A stretch of DNA of 64,000 nucleotides, from assembly GCA_037176705.1 (NCBI GenBank), contig CM073885.1:167762290-167826289 (forward strand). The letters are read 5' to 3'. Positions 1-10,740 of the stretch are shown here, piece by piece. Numbering within the stretch: the stretch's first letter is position 1; every line of letters begins with the position of its first letter. The translations under genes and the position numbers were made by a program. The notes under the pieces were generated by a model. It ran no database searches and was not told the origin of the DNA. It worked only from the letters and a program-made list of their open reading frames with translations. The DNA comes from Molossus alvarezi (taxonomy: Eukaryota > Chordata > Mammalia > Chiroptera > Molossidae).

Positions 1-1289
1 TAAACCTTTGTCATTCAAATATATGTAGAAGTCCAGCATTTTCACTCTTCTTGATTATATTTAGAAGGTAGAAAAAAAAATTGCAATTATTTTCTAGATA
101 TATATGATTTTTTTTGTTATAAAACTTCAATTTACAAGTTTGAATAGCCCTAAATTATTATTTAAACTTTAAAAAAATCCACATAACTATTTTATAAAAG
201 TTATACCTGTAAGTTGACAAGTTCTCAAATATGACTCTTGAAATAAGGTTTTCCTGGAGTAGAGTTCTTTTATTCCCTTTTTTTTCCCCTTTTGTTTTAA
301 TTCATTTTCTCCTTTATGGCTTCCAGATATGGAAGCTCTGATCACTGATTTTCCACTCTACTTTTTTCTAATTAAGTATTTACAGCTATTAATTTCCCTC
401 TAAAGACTGTGTTAATTGCATTCCATCCATTTGGGCATTCTGTTTTTTATTATCATATAATTTAAAAGTTTCAAATCTCCTTTGTGATTTCTTCTTAGGC
501 CCATAGTATATTTGATTTCTAAATTAATTCATTGTGGTATAACAATATATGTTATATAATTATTTTTTCTGAAAATCTTAAGACTTGTTTTATAGCCAGC
601 ATAGAGTATATCTTGTTGAGTAGCCCATGTGTGTTTGAGTAGGACATAGGTTCTGCAGTTGCTAATTGTAGGATTCTTTAAATATCAACTAAATTAGATT
701 GGTTATAAAGTTTATAACATGTTTAATAACATTGCTTGTGTCTTCTTGTTCTAGAAAAGACTGTAACAAGAATATTAAAATATCCACATGTAATTTTAGA
801 TTATTTTCCTCCTAGTTCTGTCATATTTTACTTCGTATATTTTAAACTTTATTTATTTGGGGCATATACATATGGGATTATTTTGTCTTCTTGATGAATT
901 GACCATATTATCGTTAAGCAGTGTCCCTATTTATTGCTGATTATACCCCATGTCCTAAAATCAGTTTTGTTTCACAGTGAAATAGGTTCACCAAATTAGT
1001 ATTTGTGTAGTGCATCTTTATTCATTCTTTTACTTTTCAACCATCTGTATCTTTATATATAAAGTGTGTTTCCTGTGGACATCATATAATGGTTTCTTGC
1101 TTTAAAAAAATGCTATCTACCAATCTGCCTTTTAATTTGGAAGTTAGTATATTTGAATTTAATATAATTATTGATATGGCAAAAAAAAGTGTACTTTTTT
1201 GTTAGTGTTCTATTTGTCCTATCTGCTCTATATTCCCATTTACCTCCTTTCTGTCTTCTTTTGTATGAACTGAATGTTTCAAAATATGG
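1..1289 (-). mobile_element. Old LINE-1 ORF2 fragment, antisense (part 1)
   Basis: Read on the minus strand, this resembles the interior of mammalian L1 ORF2. On the plus strand it follows the familiar antisense order: a 'Tgtttta(t)agcc...agcatagagtatatctt' block near 585-620, an 'attgaccatatta' block at 898-909 and a 'catatatcatataatgg'-like block near 1080. It is AT-rich, full of stops and clearly degenerate, in keeping with an L1M-age copy. A Ves SINE at 1290 interrupts it and it resumes at 1544. The first 250 bases are the least certain part. Confidence 0.65.
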
Positions 1290-1543
1290 CCCTGGCCGGT
1301 TTGGCTCAGCGGTTAGAGCATCCGCCTGTGGTCCGGAGAGACCCGGGTTCGGTTCCCGCTAAGGGCATGTACCTCGGTTGCAGTTTGTCCCCGGCCCTGG
1401 TTGGTCGTGCGGGTGGCAGTCACTCGATGTGTCCCTTTCACATCGATGTTTCTCTCTCTCTCTCTTCCTCTCTCTCCCTCCCACTCTATCTGTGCAAAAA
1501 ATGGAAAAATATCCTCCGGTGAGGATTAAAAATAAAATTAAAA
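1290..1543 (+). mobile_element. Ves SINE
   Basis: This is a full-length copy. The head CCCTGGCCGGTTTGGCTCAG contains an A box, and GGTTCGGTTCC near 1347 is a B box. A CT tract lies at about 1450-1485 and the tail is A-rich. The sequence is close to that of the copies at 10489 and 28944. It sits inside the antisense L1, so it is the younger insertion. Target-site duplications are obscured by AT-rich flanks. Confidence 0.92.
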
Positions 1544-2320
1544 AATATATATATATGTTTATATGCTTTGTTGGCTTTTTAGCTCTTCTTTATTATCGTT
1601 CTGTGGATTGCAGTATTCACTTAAAACTTATCAAAGTCTAGTAGAAGTATTTGAATGAATATTCTACCACCTGATGTATAAATAACTTATAGTAACATAC
1701 TTTTATTTATCTTTCCTTTCATTCTTCCATTCTTTGTTATTTCTTAATGTTATAAAACGCATCATATATTATTATTTTGTTTTAAGTATGAGTTGTCTTT
1801 AAAGGAATTAAGCAAGAAGAAAATATAGATTTTTTTTTTAGTATTCACTCACATTTTTATCATTTCACACATTCTTATTCTTTTTTCCTTCCTACAGATC
1901 TGAGTTTCTATCTAGTGTCATTTTGTAGATCAATTTGTATCAGTTTCTCTCAGCTTTCACTTACGTGAAAATGTCTGTATTTGGTCTTTATTTTTTAAAA
2001 AACAAACCTTTCCTTATAGATAGTGTTCTGATTGAGCAGTTTTACTGATATTTTCCCCGTTTTCATCCAAGATGTTGCTTCATTATCTTCCAATTTTCGT
2101 GTGGGATGGTGTCGGCCGTCATTCCTATCACTGCTCCCGTGTTAGTCAGGCGCCTTTGTCCCCTCTGGCTGCTTTGGAGCTTTGCTTTCAGCATTTGGCT
2201 TTCAACTGTTTAACTGTGTGTCTAGACGTGGTTTTCTCTGGATCTGGGAAAAGACAAGGATACGCTTTTCTCACCTTTCCTCTTCCAGCCTTAGAATGAG
2301 TACCTACAGAAAGAGTCAAG
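1544..2320 (-). mobile_element. Old LINE-1 ORF2 fragment, antisense (part 2)
   Basis: This continues the L1 from the left of the SINE. 'Ttcactta..aacttatcaaagtc', 'tatcattt' and 'gatgttgcttcattatctt' occur in the order expected for antisense L1 ORF2. The match fades after about 2300, where the composition becomes GC-richer. No open ORF2 frame survives. Confidence 0.6.
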
Positions 2321-3862
2321 ACGCAGGAAGAAACTCTTCCACCGACAGCATGTTTTATGTGCACCTTTACTCACGAATAAGGCAATGATCTCCTGAGCAC
2401 CCACGGTCTGCCCGGCCTGCTCCTGGTGCCTGGATTACAGTGTGGGTAAGAGAAAAGCTCCTGCCTTCTTAGCGTGTCCACTCTTAGTGCAGAGGCTGGA
2501 GGTTTGGCATGACAGGCAACAGAAAACAAACACAGCAGATAAGTCTGCCTATGAATTACAAATGTGTAAGGGAAAATCTGTGCTTTGGGAGAACAGGTGA
2601 GGGATCGCGGGGCATGGGCGTGGGGCGGACCGCAGTGGGGCCGAGGCCAGTCTGCAGTATCTACGCGGAGCGCTCAGGCCTGGCCTTCTGGAAGGGTGGG
2701 CATTTGCATTTCCTCTGGAGAAAGTGCAGCAGCCAACCTGTGGTTATTCAGAGACTGAGCCTCAGGCCAAGGGAACATCACTGCTTTCCAGACGGGAGCA
2801 CTCGTGATGTTTTTGCCATCTATTTACCGTTTCTCATTGTTCCTTTAGTCACAAAAATGCACTAAATGTTGGATGCGAGTCAGTTACCATGCTAGATGGC
2901 GGTGAGTCAAACATGAGGAAGACAGAGTTCCTCCTTTCAAGTTTATGCTGAATCCAAGCCCCTGTAGGTTCCAAAGAGGTAGTGATTGTGTCTAGTATCC
3001 CAGAATAAAACAGTGGAGAGTTAAAGCAAGCATTGTGTCCCCACACCAGGACATTTAAACTCATTTCATTAAAACACTGTCCTGGACAAACAAAATGTAT
3101 CTGTAGTCCTGATGCTTCCAACTGGCTGCCAGTGTGTAACCCTTCGGAGAAATGGGCACATCAAAATCTAGCTGCAGTGGAATACAGGTGTGTATAGAGG
3201 GGTCTGCGTGCAGTGGGGAGACAGTGGTTCCGATGGAGGGAAATGAGCAAGGCTTCCTGGGCTGAGGCGCTTTGCCCCAAACGCACAGAGATGCCTTTCT
3301 GGCTCTTCCTCACAGGGATTCACTACATTCGTTTGTGCTTAAAACTGATTGATAGTTGGTGAAACTATTTTCCGCTGATTAAGTGGAGTTAGTTAATGAC
3401 AGCCCCTAGGCTTCTCTCCTAAAAGATGGGCTGTATCTTTCATAAATTATCAAAAACAAAACAGATAAAAAAAATTATTCTGTATAGTTCCTTCTTATTT
3501 CCTACATGCTACGCCATTAAGCCTTCCTGGTCTGACTATACTTTAAATATCCTTCAGCCGTTTCCTTTTGACTTTTCTGTTTTCTCTCGCCAGTAGTGAC
3601 TCTGTTCTGTCGTGGAAACGTCCCCTCTCTAGTGAAGCCCTGTCACAGCGCTGTGAAAGGGTGAGAGATAATATCCCCCTTCTCCCCATTACACTCGTCC
3701 AGAAGATAAATGGAGTACGTGGGTCTCCTGGTTGGTTTGCAAACCCAGAATTTTATTCTAATATTCTAATTATTTTAATAATATAGTTCACAGTAGACAC
3801 ATGGCTATAGTGAACATTTAAAAACATTCAAAGTTCAGGACTCTACAGTCATGAATAAGGTG
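2321..3862. other. Non-repeat or ancient-repeat intron sequence
   Basis: 2385-2560 resembles an old mammalian interspersed repeat ('...gcacccacggtctgcc...tgcctggattacagtg'), but I cannot name its class. A small GC-rich patch with several CpGs lies at 2600-2690. Open frames at 2509-2865 (+) and 2849-3121 (-) lack splice context or a recognisable domain. Nothing else stands out. Confidence 0.35.
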
Positions 3863-3881
3863 AAAAGAATTATTAATAGGG

Positions 3882-4108
3882 TCCTGGCTGGTGTGGCTCA
3901 GTGTTGAGTATCGACCCATGCACCGAGAGGTTGCTGGTTCGATTCCCAGTCAGGGCACATGCCCAGGTTGCGGGCTTGATCCCTGGTGGGGGGCATTGCA
4001 GGAGGCAGCCGATCAATGTTTATGCTTCTCTCTCTCATTGATGTTTCTCTCTCTCTCTCCCTCTCCCTTCCTCTCACTCTAAAAAATCAATTAAAAACAT
4101 CTTATAAA
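3882..4108 (+). mobile_element. Ves SINE (TGG-C-TGGTGTGG head type)
   Basis: The A box is TGGCTCAGTG and the B box GGTTCGATTCC is a perfect consensus. A CT tract, then a TCAATTAAAAACAT tail follow. Imperfect target-site duplications of about 18 bp (AAAAGAATTATTAATAGGG at 3863-3881, compared with about 4109-4126) flank it. This head type differs from the CCGGTTTGG type at 1290, so two Ves subfamilies are present. Confidence 0.92.
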
Positions 4109-4167
4109 AAAAAGAATTATAAGAGGGTAACTAATGATAGCAGCTCTTAAATTGTGTGTGTGCTACA

Positions 4168-4214
4168 AGTGGCAACACTTTATAGAAGTGGCAACACTTT
4201 ATAGTAGTGGCAAA
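4168..4214. repeat. 19-bp tandem repeat, about 2.5 copies
   Basis: The unit AGTGGCAACACTTTATAG plus one base occurs twice, followed by a partial third copy. The two full copies are identical apart from the spacer base, so the expansion is recent. Confidence 0.9.
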
Positions 4215-4669
4215 ATATGTCTCATGTAGCACATTGTGAGGCTATCTAGAGTGACATTACTTACTTTGTTACTGTTCATATTTTTGTCATAAGATTCCAT
4301 AATTATCCCTATGTTATACTGCGGATAGGAAAACCTAAGAAATATTAGTGATTAAGAGGTGCTACTGGGAATACTTTTTAACTAAAGAACAATTTCAGAT
4401 ATCTACCCTGTAGACACTTGCACAGTTTGTAAAATGTCAGTAAGAATGTTACTTCTTATAGGGAAACTCAATTTAGCAATTCAACAATTGGAAATTTCAC
4501 CAATCATGTAAAAGGTATACATGCTTTATTTGAAAGGTGGAGCTTGAGTTCACAAGCAAACTAGCACCATTTTAGTTTTATCTCTAATTCCAGTCTTCCA
4601 ACTGAGACTGTGTGGAGATTAATTTTAGAGCCAATAGAGTACACTACTGGTGTGTGTCACATTGTGGAA

Positions 4670-5240
4670 GGAACATTAATCTTCTTATAGTTTTTTTCTT
4701 CTATAGAAATAGTAAATGCTTGTAGTAAGAACATGTGAAGTATAGAAGGTTTAATACATACAAATAAAGAGACTAGTCTTTTTGATATCCAGAGGGTAGC
4801 CACTTTTAATATTTTCATACTCATATTTCTAGATAGTTTTTCATTATGACATTTAGAGTATATGTATATAGTTTCACAAACAAATTGCATAAATCATATA
4901 AGTTTTTTTGACTCAATAATATGTTAGAAATATCTTCTTTCCATGTCACACATGGAATTATCACTTTTATGGAAGCATAGAGTTGCATGAAATGATTGTA
5001 TCATAACATGTAACCAAGGTCTCTAATATGGGCATGCGTTTGGTCTTGCTGGATCAAGGGTATGCAAATATTAACACATGTTACCAAACTGTCTTCAGAA
5101 AAGTTGTACCAATTTACATTCCATGTTTGTGTTTCTTAGCAATACAATATGATTTTTGCAATGCAAGTTATTGGGACTATAGGATTTATTTTTTAGAGTT
5201 TGAGTTCTGTGCAGTCTTGGTTCCTGTTCTGTATATTAGG
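4670..5240 (-). mobile_element. Old LINE fragment (L1ME-like), antisense
   Basis: On the + strand the order is 'atagaaatagtaaatgcttg', 'tttccatgtcacacat', 'ggatcaagggtatgcaaa' and 'gaaaagttgtaccaatttacattcc'. That is the classic antisense order of an old mammalian LINE 3' region, probably L1ME. It is strongly degraded. The subfamily is a guess. Confidence 0.55.
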
Positions 5241-7478
5241 TGATACCAGAAAGGCCAAAAATACACATACTCGTTTCTGATTTTCATCTGGTGATTAAAT
5301 ACTTTGACTATTCCTTTGAGATTGGCTGATTTCTATCAGCATATTCTTGTAAGCGCAGTTCTTAACTGGAAGTCTAACTCGTTTTTCATTAGATCTGATA
5401 TCTTCTTAAATGAAAATTGTTTCTATTCATATGTCTGGTATTTCACAGAAAAGAGCTGAGGGGTTAATTATGCATTTCTTTATCATCTCAGGGTGAAGTC
5501 AGTTTTATAGTGATGAGGCTCCAGTTAGGCACAAACACTAAGATGTACAAATGACTAATCTCATGGCTTTCTTCACTTATCCCGTGCTATTGTGGAGAGC
5601 TAATGTCTGACCTCCCTGAACTATCAAAGTTTTTGATCACTCACTATGAGCTTGATTCAAAATGTAATAAAGCCTACAGACCTACAGACCTAAAATACAT
5701 CATTATAACCCATTAGCTCTACTGCCCTTTGACATCTAAATATATAAATCAGAACTGAAAAACTGACATATCTTCTTTGGCTTTTCAGTAAGGTGTTTGA
5801 TAAAGCCAAGAGTCTCTATGACCAGATCGCCTCTCTAAATTTCATTGAAATTGTATATGAAGAAGTATTGGCCAGGTCATTTAGGATTAATACCTCTTCT
5901 TCAAGGCTGTAATGTAGCCCAGTACATGAAGTTCTTTCCAAAACAACTACCTTTTTGTTGTTGTTCAGAATTAATCTGTAGTAAGAAGTGTGTTTTGTAA
6001 AAATTAGGTCTAAAGAGAGAATAGATCATCTCAAAAACTGTGTTTAACTCTAGACCAGATAAGCATCATGTCAGTTTTTGTTGTTGTTTCAAATTAAGCT
6101 CCCAAACTGGCCAAAGGAAGTAAGTGATGCAGTATGCTCAGCTGTTAAGACATATCATCTTGTGGTCAGCAGAAGAAATTTTGAGTCCTAAGCAGCTGAC
6201 CATTGGATCAGTGTTTGCAGACAGGCTTCTGAATAGAAGCAGAAATGGAAAGCAAAGTATCTTTCTGATACCTGAAGAAATGAACGTAAATTTGGAACTT
6301 AGTTGTCACTAAATGCTCATTTTAACAGTGAAGAAATGAATCCTAAAATATCAAGCAATTTACTCAGGCTTAACATCCCTTTTATAAAAATAATTCAACT
6401 ATCTATCTGATGAACCCTTCTTATCTTACAAAATTGTAGATTGATTTTAAGGGAGGAATAATAAAGGTAACCTGGAATGATAATGTTTCTGAGAAATACA
6501 TTTCTAATAGGAAAGGAAAATGAAATCAAAGCCTTTGCTATTAGAAATAATTGAGTAAAATTCTACCTTTTGATAAAAAGCTACTAAAAATGATTTATCA
6601 TTAAAGGAAACTCAACTAGCATTAGAGGAATATCTTTATAGCTGTGAGTTTATTTGCTTCCTTTTTTAGCAAGAATCTTGTCCAGATTTTCATTTAATTA
6701 TGGTTACTGTGAGTGGAAAGTTCATGTCTTAATTTAAAAAGCTTGAAATATCTTGTACCCTTAATATTTATTTAAATTAAATTGAGAAATATTCATATCT
6801 GAAATATACCGTAATGTAGAGTGAATCACAAAGGCCTTTATTTAAATCAGCCATTCCAAGCCTGGGGCTGTGTGTCTCTCATAGAACCCATTCTGAGAGG
6901 TGACAGATTTCTTTAGAAGGTAGAACAATCAGTAAACCAAATAAAACCTTAAGGACCTTAAGATCTCGGGAGAGTTTTTGTTCAATACCTTCTGCCCCAG
7001 TCTATGACTTCTAGAAATGCAGAGTTAGTGCCAGGATTTCTGAAAATTTTTAGATTTTCTATGCCTTTAGCTTTTATACTTCTATTTCCTGCACATCTGC
7101 CCTGCACCCTGCTCTGTGGCATAGATGTGAAAATCAGCACCATCCTAGAAACCCCGCAAAGACCACCAACACACAACACAGTGATTTTACTACTACGTAA
7201 GGGGGATGGATTTGGAGAAGGGCTTTATATAGCATAAACAAAAACGGGCAACATGGAACAGAGGTAGTCTCTTGTCATATCCTTTGGACACTCCGACTCC
7301 ATAGTATTTGTGAGAGTGAAGCCTTCTGGTCTGGCTAGGTTCTCTCTCCTTTTTTCTCCTTATTTTCCCCTCTAGTCTCTTACATTCTTCTCTATGAAGG
7401 TAGAATGCTTCTCAGCTAATACTCTGAAGTGGAATGGTATCCAACTCTTGTGAACTTGCACTCATACCATTAAATATT
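5241..7478. other. Unassigned intron sequence
   Basis: The sequence is AT-rich with no SINE and no clear transposon end. A weak MIR-like stretch may lie at 6330-6385. The frames at 6124-6312, 6982-7179 and 7004-7237 are short and have no splice or start context. Confidence 0.3.
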
Positions 7479-7492
7479 TAAGATAATTTCTA

Positions 7493-7779
7493 GCCCAGGC
7501 TGCTTTGGCTCAGCGGTTAGAGCATCGGCCTGCGGTCCAGAGAGACCCGGGTTCGGTTCCCGCTGGGGGCACGTACCTCGGTTGCAGTTTGTCCCCGGCC
7601 CTGGTTGGGTTGTGCGGGTGGCAGCCATTCGGTGTGTCCCTTTCAGGTCGATGTTTCCCTCTCTCTTTCAGGTCGATGTTTCCCTCTCTCTCTCTTTCTC
7701 TCTCTCCCTCCCACTCTATCTGAACAAAAAAAATGGAGGAATGTCCTCAGGTGAGGATAAAAAAAAAAAAATACACAGC
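7493..7779 (+). mobile_element. Ves SINE with internal duplication
   Basis: This is a CCGGTTTGG-type Ves element whose first bases are altered to CCCAGGCTGC. A perfect 14-bp target-site duplication (TAAGATAATTTCTA) lies at 7479-7492 and 7780-7793. A segment of about 25 bp around TTTCAGGTCGATGTTTCC is repeated in tandem (about 7643-7692), which lengthens the CT region relative to the other copies. Confidence 0.95.
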
Positions 7780-7793
7780 TAAGATAATTTCTA

Positions 7794-9540
7794 AGCAAAG
7801 ATAGTTCCCTTCCATCCTTTGACCAAGGAATTGTGGTGCCCAGTACCCATTTTTCCCCCAACTACATTGCAATAAAAATTTTATATTAAACTATGTCAAC
7901 CTTACAAAGTCGATTTGCACAAGCCTTGAACAATGTATTACCCCTCAACTACCATTTTGCATAATTATTTGGAACACCAATCATCAATGTTCATAGCTCA
8001 CTGGCCCTTGAGACTAAAGAATGTAAAATTGATGAAGGCTTAAGCGTACTGGTTATTTTAGTGCCTGAGAAAGCAGAGCAACAGTAAGTTATTTGTCTTG
8101 AGCTGTGATAGCTCATTTTAAATTGTACATTTGTATTGCCAGCAGTTCTGGAAGCTGCTGGTTATGACTCTACAGCATGGCATTGTGTTTGAATTTACTC
8201 TACTGTTGTTAGCAGGATGCTTCCTGTTTGGTTTTATAACAAAATTCTGCAGTGTTTATGGATAGTATCTCTGCATTTTCTTGCACATCGATGAGGAATC
8301 TCAAATTGAATGATTACTTTGTTGGATTTAGGATGGCAGATGTAACACAATAGCAGCAGTGCATTCTGTGCATACTCACTGTTTTCAAGACTTAAATATA
8401 AACTATTGTTTCACTGAAGGTATCAACAAGGATCATATCAATGCGAACAAATGGGATAGTAGTACATTGATGTTAGGGCACAATTGGATTGTTATGGAGC
8501 TTTAAGCGTATTTGAATATGTCTAACTTAAAAACCTCTTGTTCTTAGCATTCTGTTAAGTTTCTGAAGCATGTGATATGTCAAAGAAATCTTGTGAGAGA
8601 AGAAATATTAGCAAAATCTCATCCACTAGAAGTGACAGAAATTGCAGGAAGCACAAATGAAGGTTCGCAGGAATCCTTGTCATGACAAGAACAGTTCTGG
8701 AATTCATGAGATGGGCCAGGTTATGGAAGATATCAAAACCAACTTTGTTTATGTGGGTGTCATCCAAATGAATCAAATGGCAATGATGTACAATCAATGT
8801 ACAGAGACGTTTGGGTGGCACAATAAACAGAGAGGTGTTGGAGGAATGTTTTCTCTGGGAAGCATCTTTGATGACATATGAAAGGAGTCGATTTCATTGG
8901 CCTCATCAGAGTCTGCCCTGGTTTCTGAATCAGAGCTGAATTACTTTGCACTCGTGGTTTCTTTGCCATGCGAGAAAGCCCCTCAAAGGGACGTACCATG
9001 CAAATATATCCTGCCGAGAAGCAGTTGCCTATAAATTTAAAGGTTCCATTTTCTAGGCTGGCAGTTGCTGTATACTTGAGTAGAGAACTTGTTCTAATCA
9101 TCATTTCTCTACTCTTTTCAGAGCAATTGACACTGACCACAGTGTCCCAGCTGTGTGGCTATGAGGTGCCTTTTTGTGACTAGATACTTATTTGTATGTT
9201 TAAATGTGAAAAAAAGAAATCATGGTGTTTTCTTTCTGCCATAAAGCTGAAATTTGGTAAGCATTTTTGCATTGGAAATACCTGTTTCAAGGAATAAGGG
9301 GATACACCTTGCAAGTGAAATCGTATTAAATTTAGAGCATGTAGGTGTTTTCATGCCTGATCGTATTCCCCTGGAGGGCTTCCAGTGAAAAGGGATAGAT
9401 TCTGAATCACTTCATTGAAACAGGACTCCATGTACAATCGTAATATGTTGAAATGTGATCAAAATGGATTTGGAAGCTGGACCCCAAACTGAATTTCACT
9501 CAAGGCAATGAAGCCTGCGGATTTCAGATGTGGTCAGTTA
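7794..9540. other. Unassigned block with overlapping frames
   Basis: No SINE or transposon ends were seen. At 8551-8685 a + strand frame (SVKFLKH... then VREEILAKSHP...) runs open to a TGA and then shows further stops. The longest minus-strand frame is 126 codons (8760-9140). Neither gives a domain I recognise. It could be a decayed processed pseudogene or unannotated transposon, or chance. Confidence 0.25.
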
Positions 9541-9751
9541 GCACCGTTTCTTTAACAGATAAAGGACCGCAAAGGGAGGCTGGTCATTCAGGACATAGTT
9601 ACTGACCCTGACCGTGGGCCAGACACTGTGGAAGATACTAATGATACAGGTGTAACCAGGACCAACATAGTCTGTACCCCAACATGTGCCAGGTGTTGCT
9701 CCATCTTTGCCTACATTCACATTTTCCCAATTCGTCTCTTACATCTGAAAT
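9541..9751. repeat. Possible MIR/L2-type relic
   Basis: 'gggccagacactgtgg' near 9616 followed by 'gatactaatgatacagg' recalls the '...tgccaggcactgt...' core common to old mammalian SINE/LINE relics. The match is weak and the edges are arbitrary. Confidence 0.3.
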
Positions 9752-9833
9752 CACTGGTTCTCAAACTTTATCATGATCAGAATCACTCGCAGAGCATTTC
9801 AAACCACAGGTCACTGGACTCCACCCCCAGTTT
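9752..9833 (+). mobile_element. MER5A-like hAT MITE, left part
   Basis: GGTTCTCAAACTTTATCATG, ATCAGAATCACTCGC and CACTGGACTCCACCCCCAG follow the order of the MER5A (hAT-Charlie) consensus. The match stops at about 9833 and resumes at 10083, so a later insertion splits the element. Confidence 0.75.
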
Positions 9834-10082
9834 TGTTTTTAACCTTTTTTATTTAATTAATTTATTTGTCCAACCTTTTTGGGAATATCATTGACAAATA
9901 CGATTGTGAGATGTTGTACAATATAATGACTTGATATATGTAATACTTTAGAAAATGATTCCCCAATCAAGGTAATTAACACATTGTCACCTACACATTC
10001 ACATTTTTGGATGGGGGTGAGAACATTTGTGTTCCACTCTCTTAGCAAATTTCAGTTATACAGTATAGTGTTATCAAGACAG
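9834..10082. mobile_element. LINE-1-like fragment inside MER5A
   Basis: 'tgacaaatacgattgtgag', 'ttgtacaatataatgactt', 'aattaacacattgtcacct' and 'actctcttagcaaatttcag' match a widespread L1-associated mammalian sequence. It lies exactly between the two MER5A halves, so it inserted after MER5A had landed. Its orientation and subfamily are not assigned. Confidence 0.6.
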
Positions 10083-10175
10083 TCTGATTCAGTAGTTCTA
10101 AGGTGAGTCCCAGGAACATGCATTTCAACAGGGGTCTAGGCAATGCTGTTGTTTGAAACCACATTTCAGGAACTT
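10083..10175 (+). mobile_element. MER5A-like hAT MITE, right part
   Basis: TCTGATTCAGTAGTTCTAAG, CAGGAACATGCATTTCAACA and GGCAATGCTGTTGTTTG continue the MER5A order without a gap in the consensus. The element runs up to the left inverted repeat of the mariner-like element. Confidence 0.75.
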
Positions 10176-10303
10176 CAGGGTGGAACAAAAGTAGGTTTAC
10201 ACTTGTGAGTACATGAAACAGAGTTTATTCTCGTATTGTGATTTATTAATTATTGCATTATTTTCCATATGAACAACTGTAAACCTACTTTTGCCTCACC
10301 CTG
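10176..10303. mobile_element. Mariner-like MITE (non-autonomous)
   Basis: The terminal inverted repeats are about 30 bp: CAGGGTGGAACAAAAGTAGG at the left end, and ACTTTTGCCTCACCCTG reading into the right end. The 128-bp element has an AT-rich middle and no coding capacity. The flanking dinucleotides (TT and CA) are not the expected TA pair, which suggests mutation since insertion. A Tc1/mariner assignment fits the ends and short length. Confidence 0.8.
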
Positions 10304-10488
10304 CACTGCTCTAAATAAAAATCAGAAAGTGCTTAATTGTGAGTGATAATAGGGGCTCGTATTAAACAAAAGTTCACTTAATTCACTGAATAAATGCCGT
10401 GGCTGGAGCCACTGTTCCAGTAAATTTAAAAAGTGTGTTATATATGTGTGTGCCCAAGTCACTGTGAAAGTAAAATAAAATACTTCTA

Positions 10489-10740
10489 CCCTGACCGGTT
10501 TGGCTCAGCAGTTAGAGCGTCGGCTTGCGGTCCAGAGAGACCCGGGTTCAGTTCCCGCTAAGGGCACGTACTCGGTTGCAGTTTGTCCCCGGCCCTGGTT
10601 GGGTCGTGCGGGTGGCAGCCACTCGATGTGTCTCTCTCACATTGATGTTTCTCTGTCTCTCTTCCTCTTTCTCTCCCTCCCGTTCTATCTGAAGATAAAT
10701 GCAAAAATGTCCTCGGGTGAGAATTAAAAAAACAAAAAAA
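10489..10740 (+). mobile_element. Ves SINE
   Basis: The head is CCCTGACCGGTTTGGCTCAG, the B box GGTTCAGTTCC carries one change from consensus, and the tail follows GGTGAGAATT. This is the CCGGTTTGG subfamily. No clear target-site duplication was found. Confidence 0.92.

Noticed and set aside
1290..1380. tRNA gene suggested by good A and B boxes (also at the heads of the other Ves SINEs)
   Set aside because: The boxes belong to the tRNA-derived SINE head. The cloverleaf is not intact, and the same unit recurs at least 16 times with CT tracts and A tails.
2600..2690. Possible CpG island or promoter
   Set aside because: The GC-rich patch is under 100 bp with few CpGs and no exon near it.
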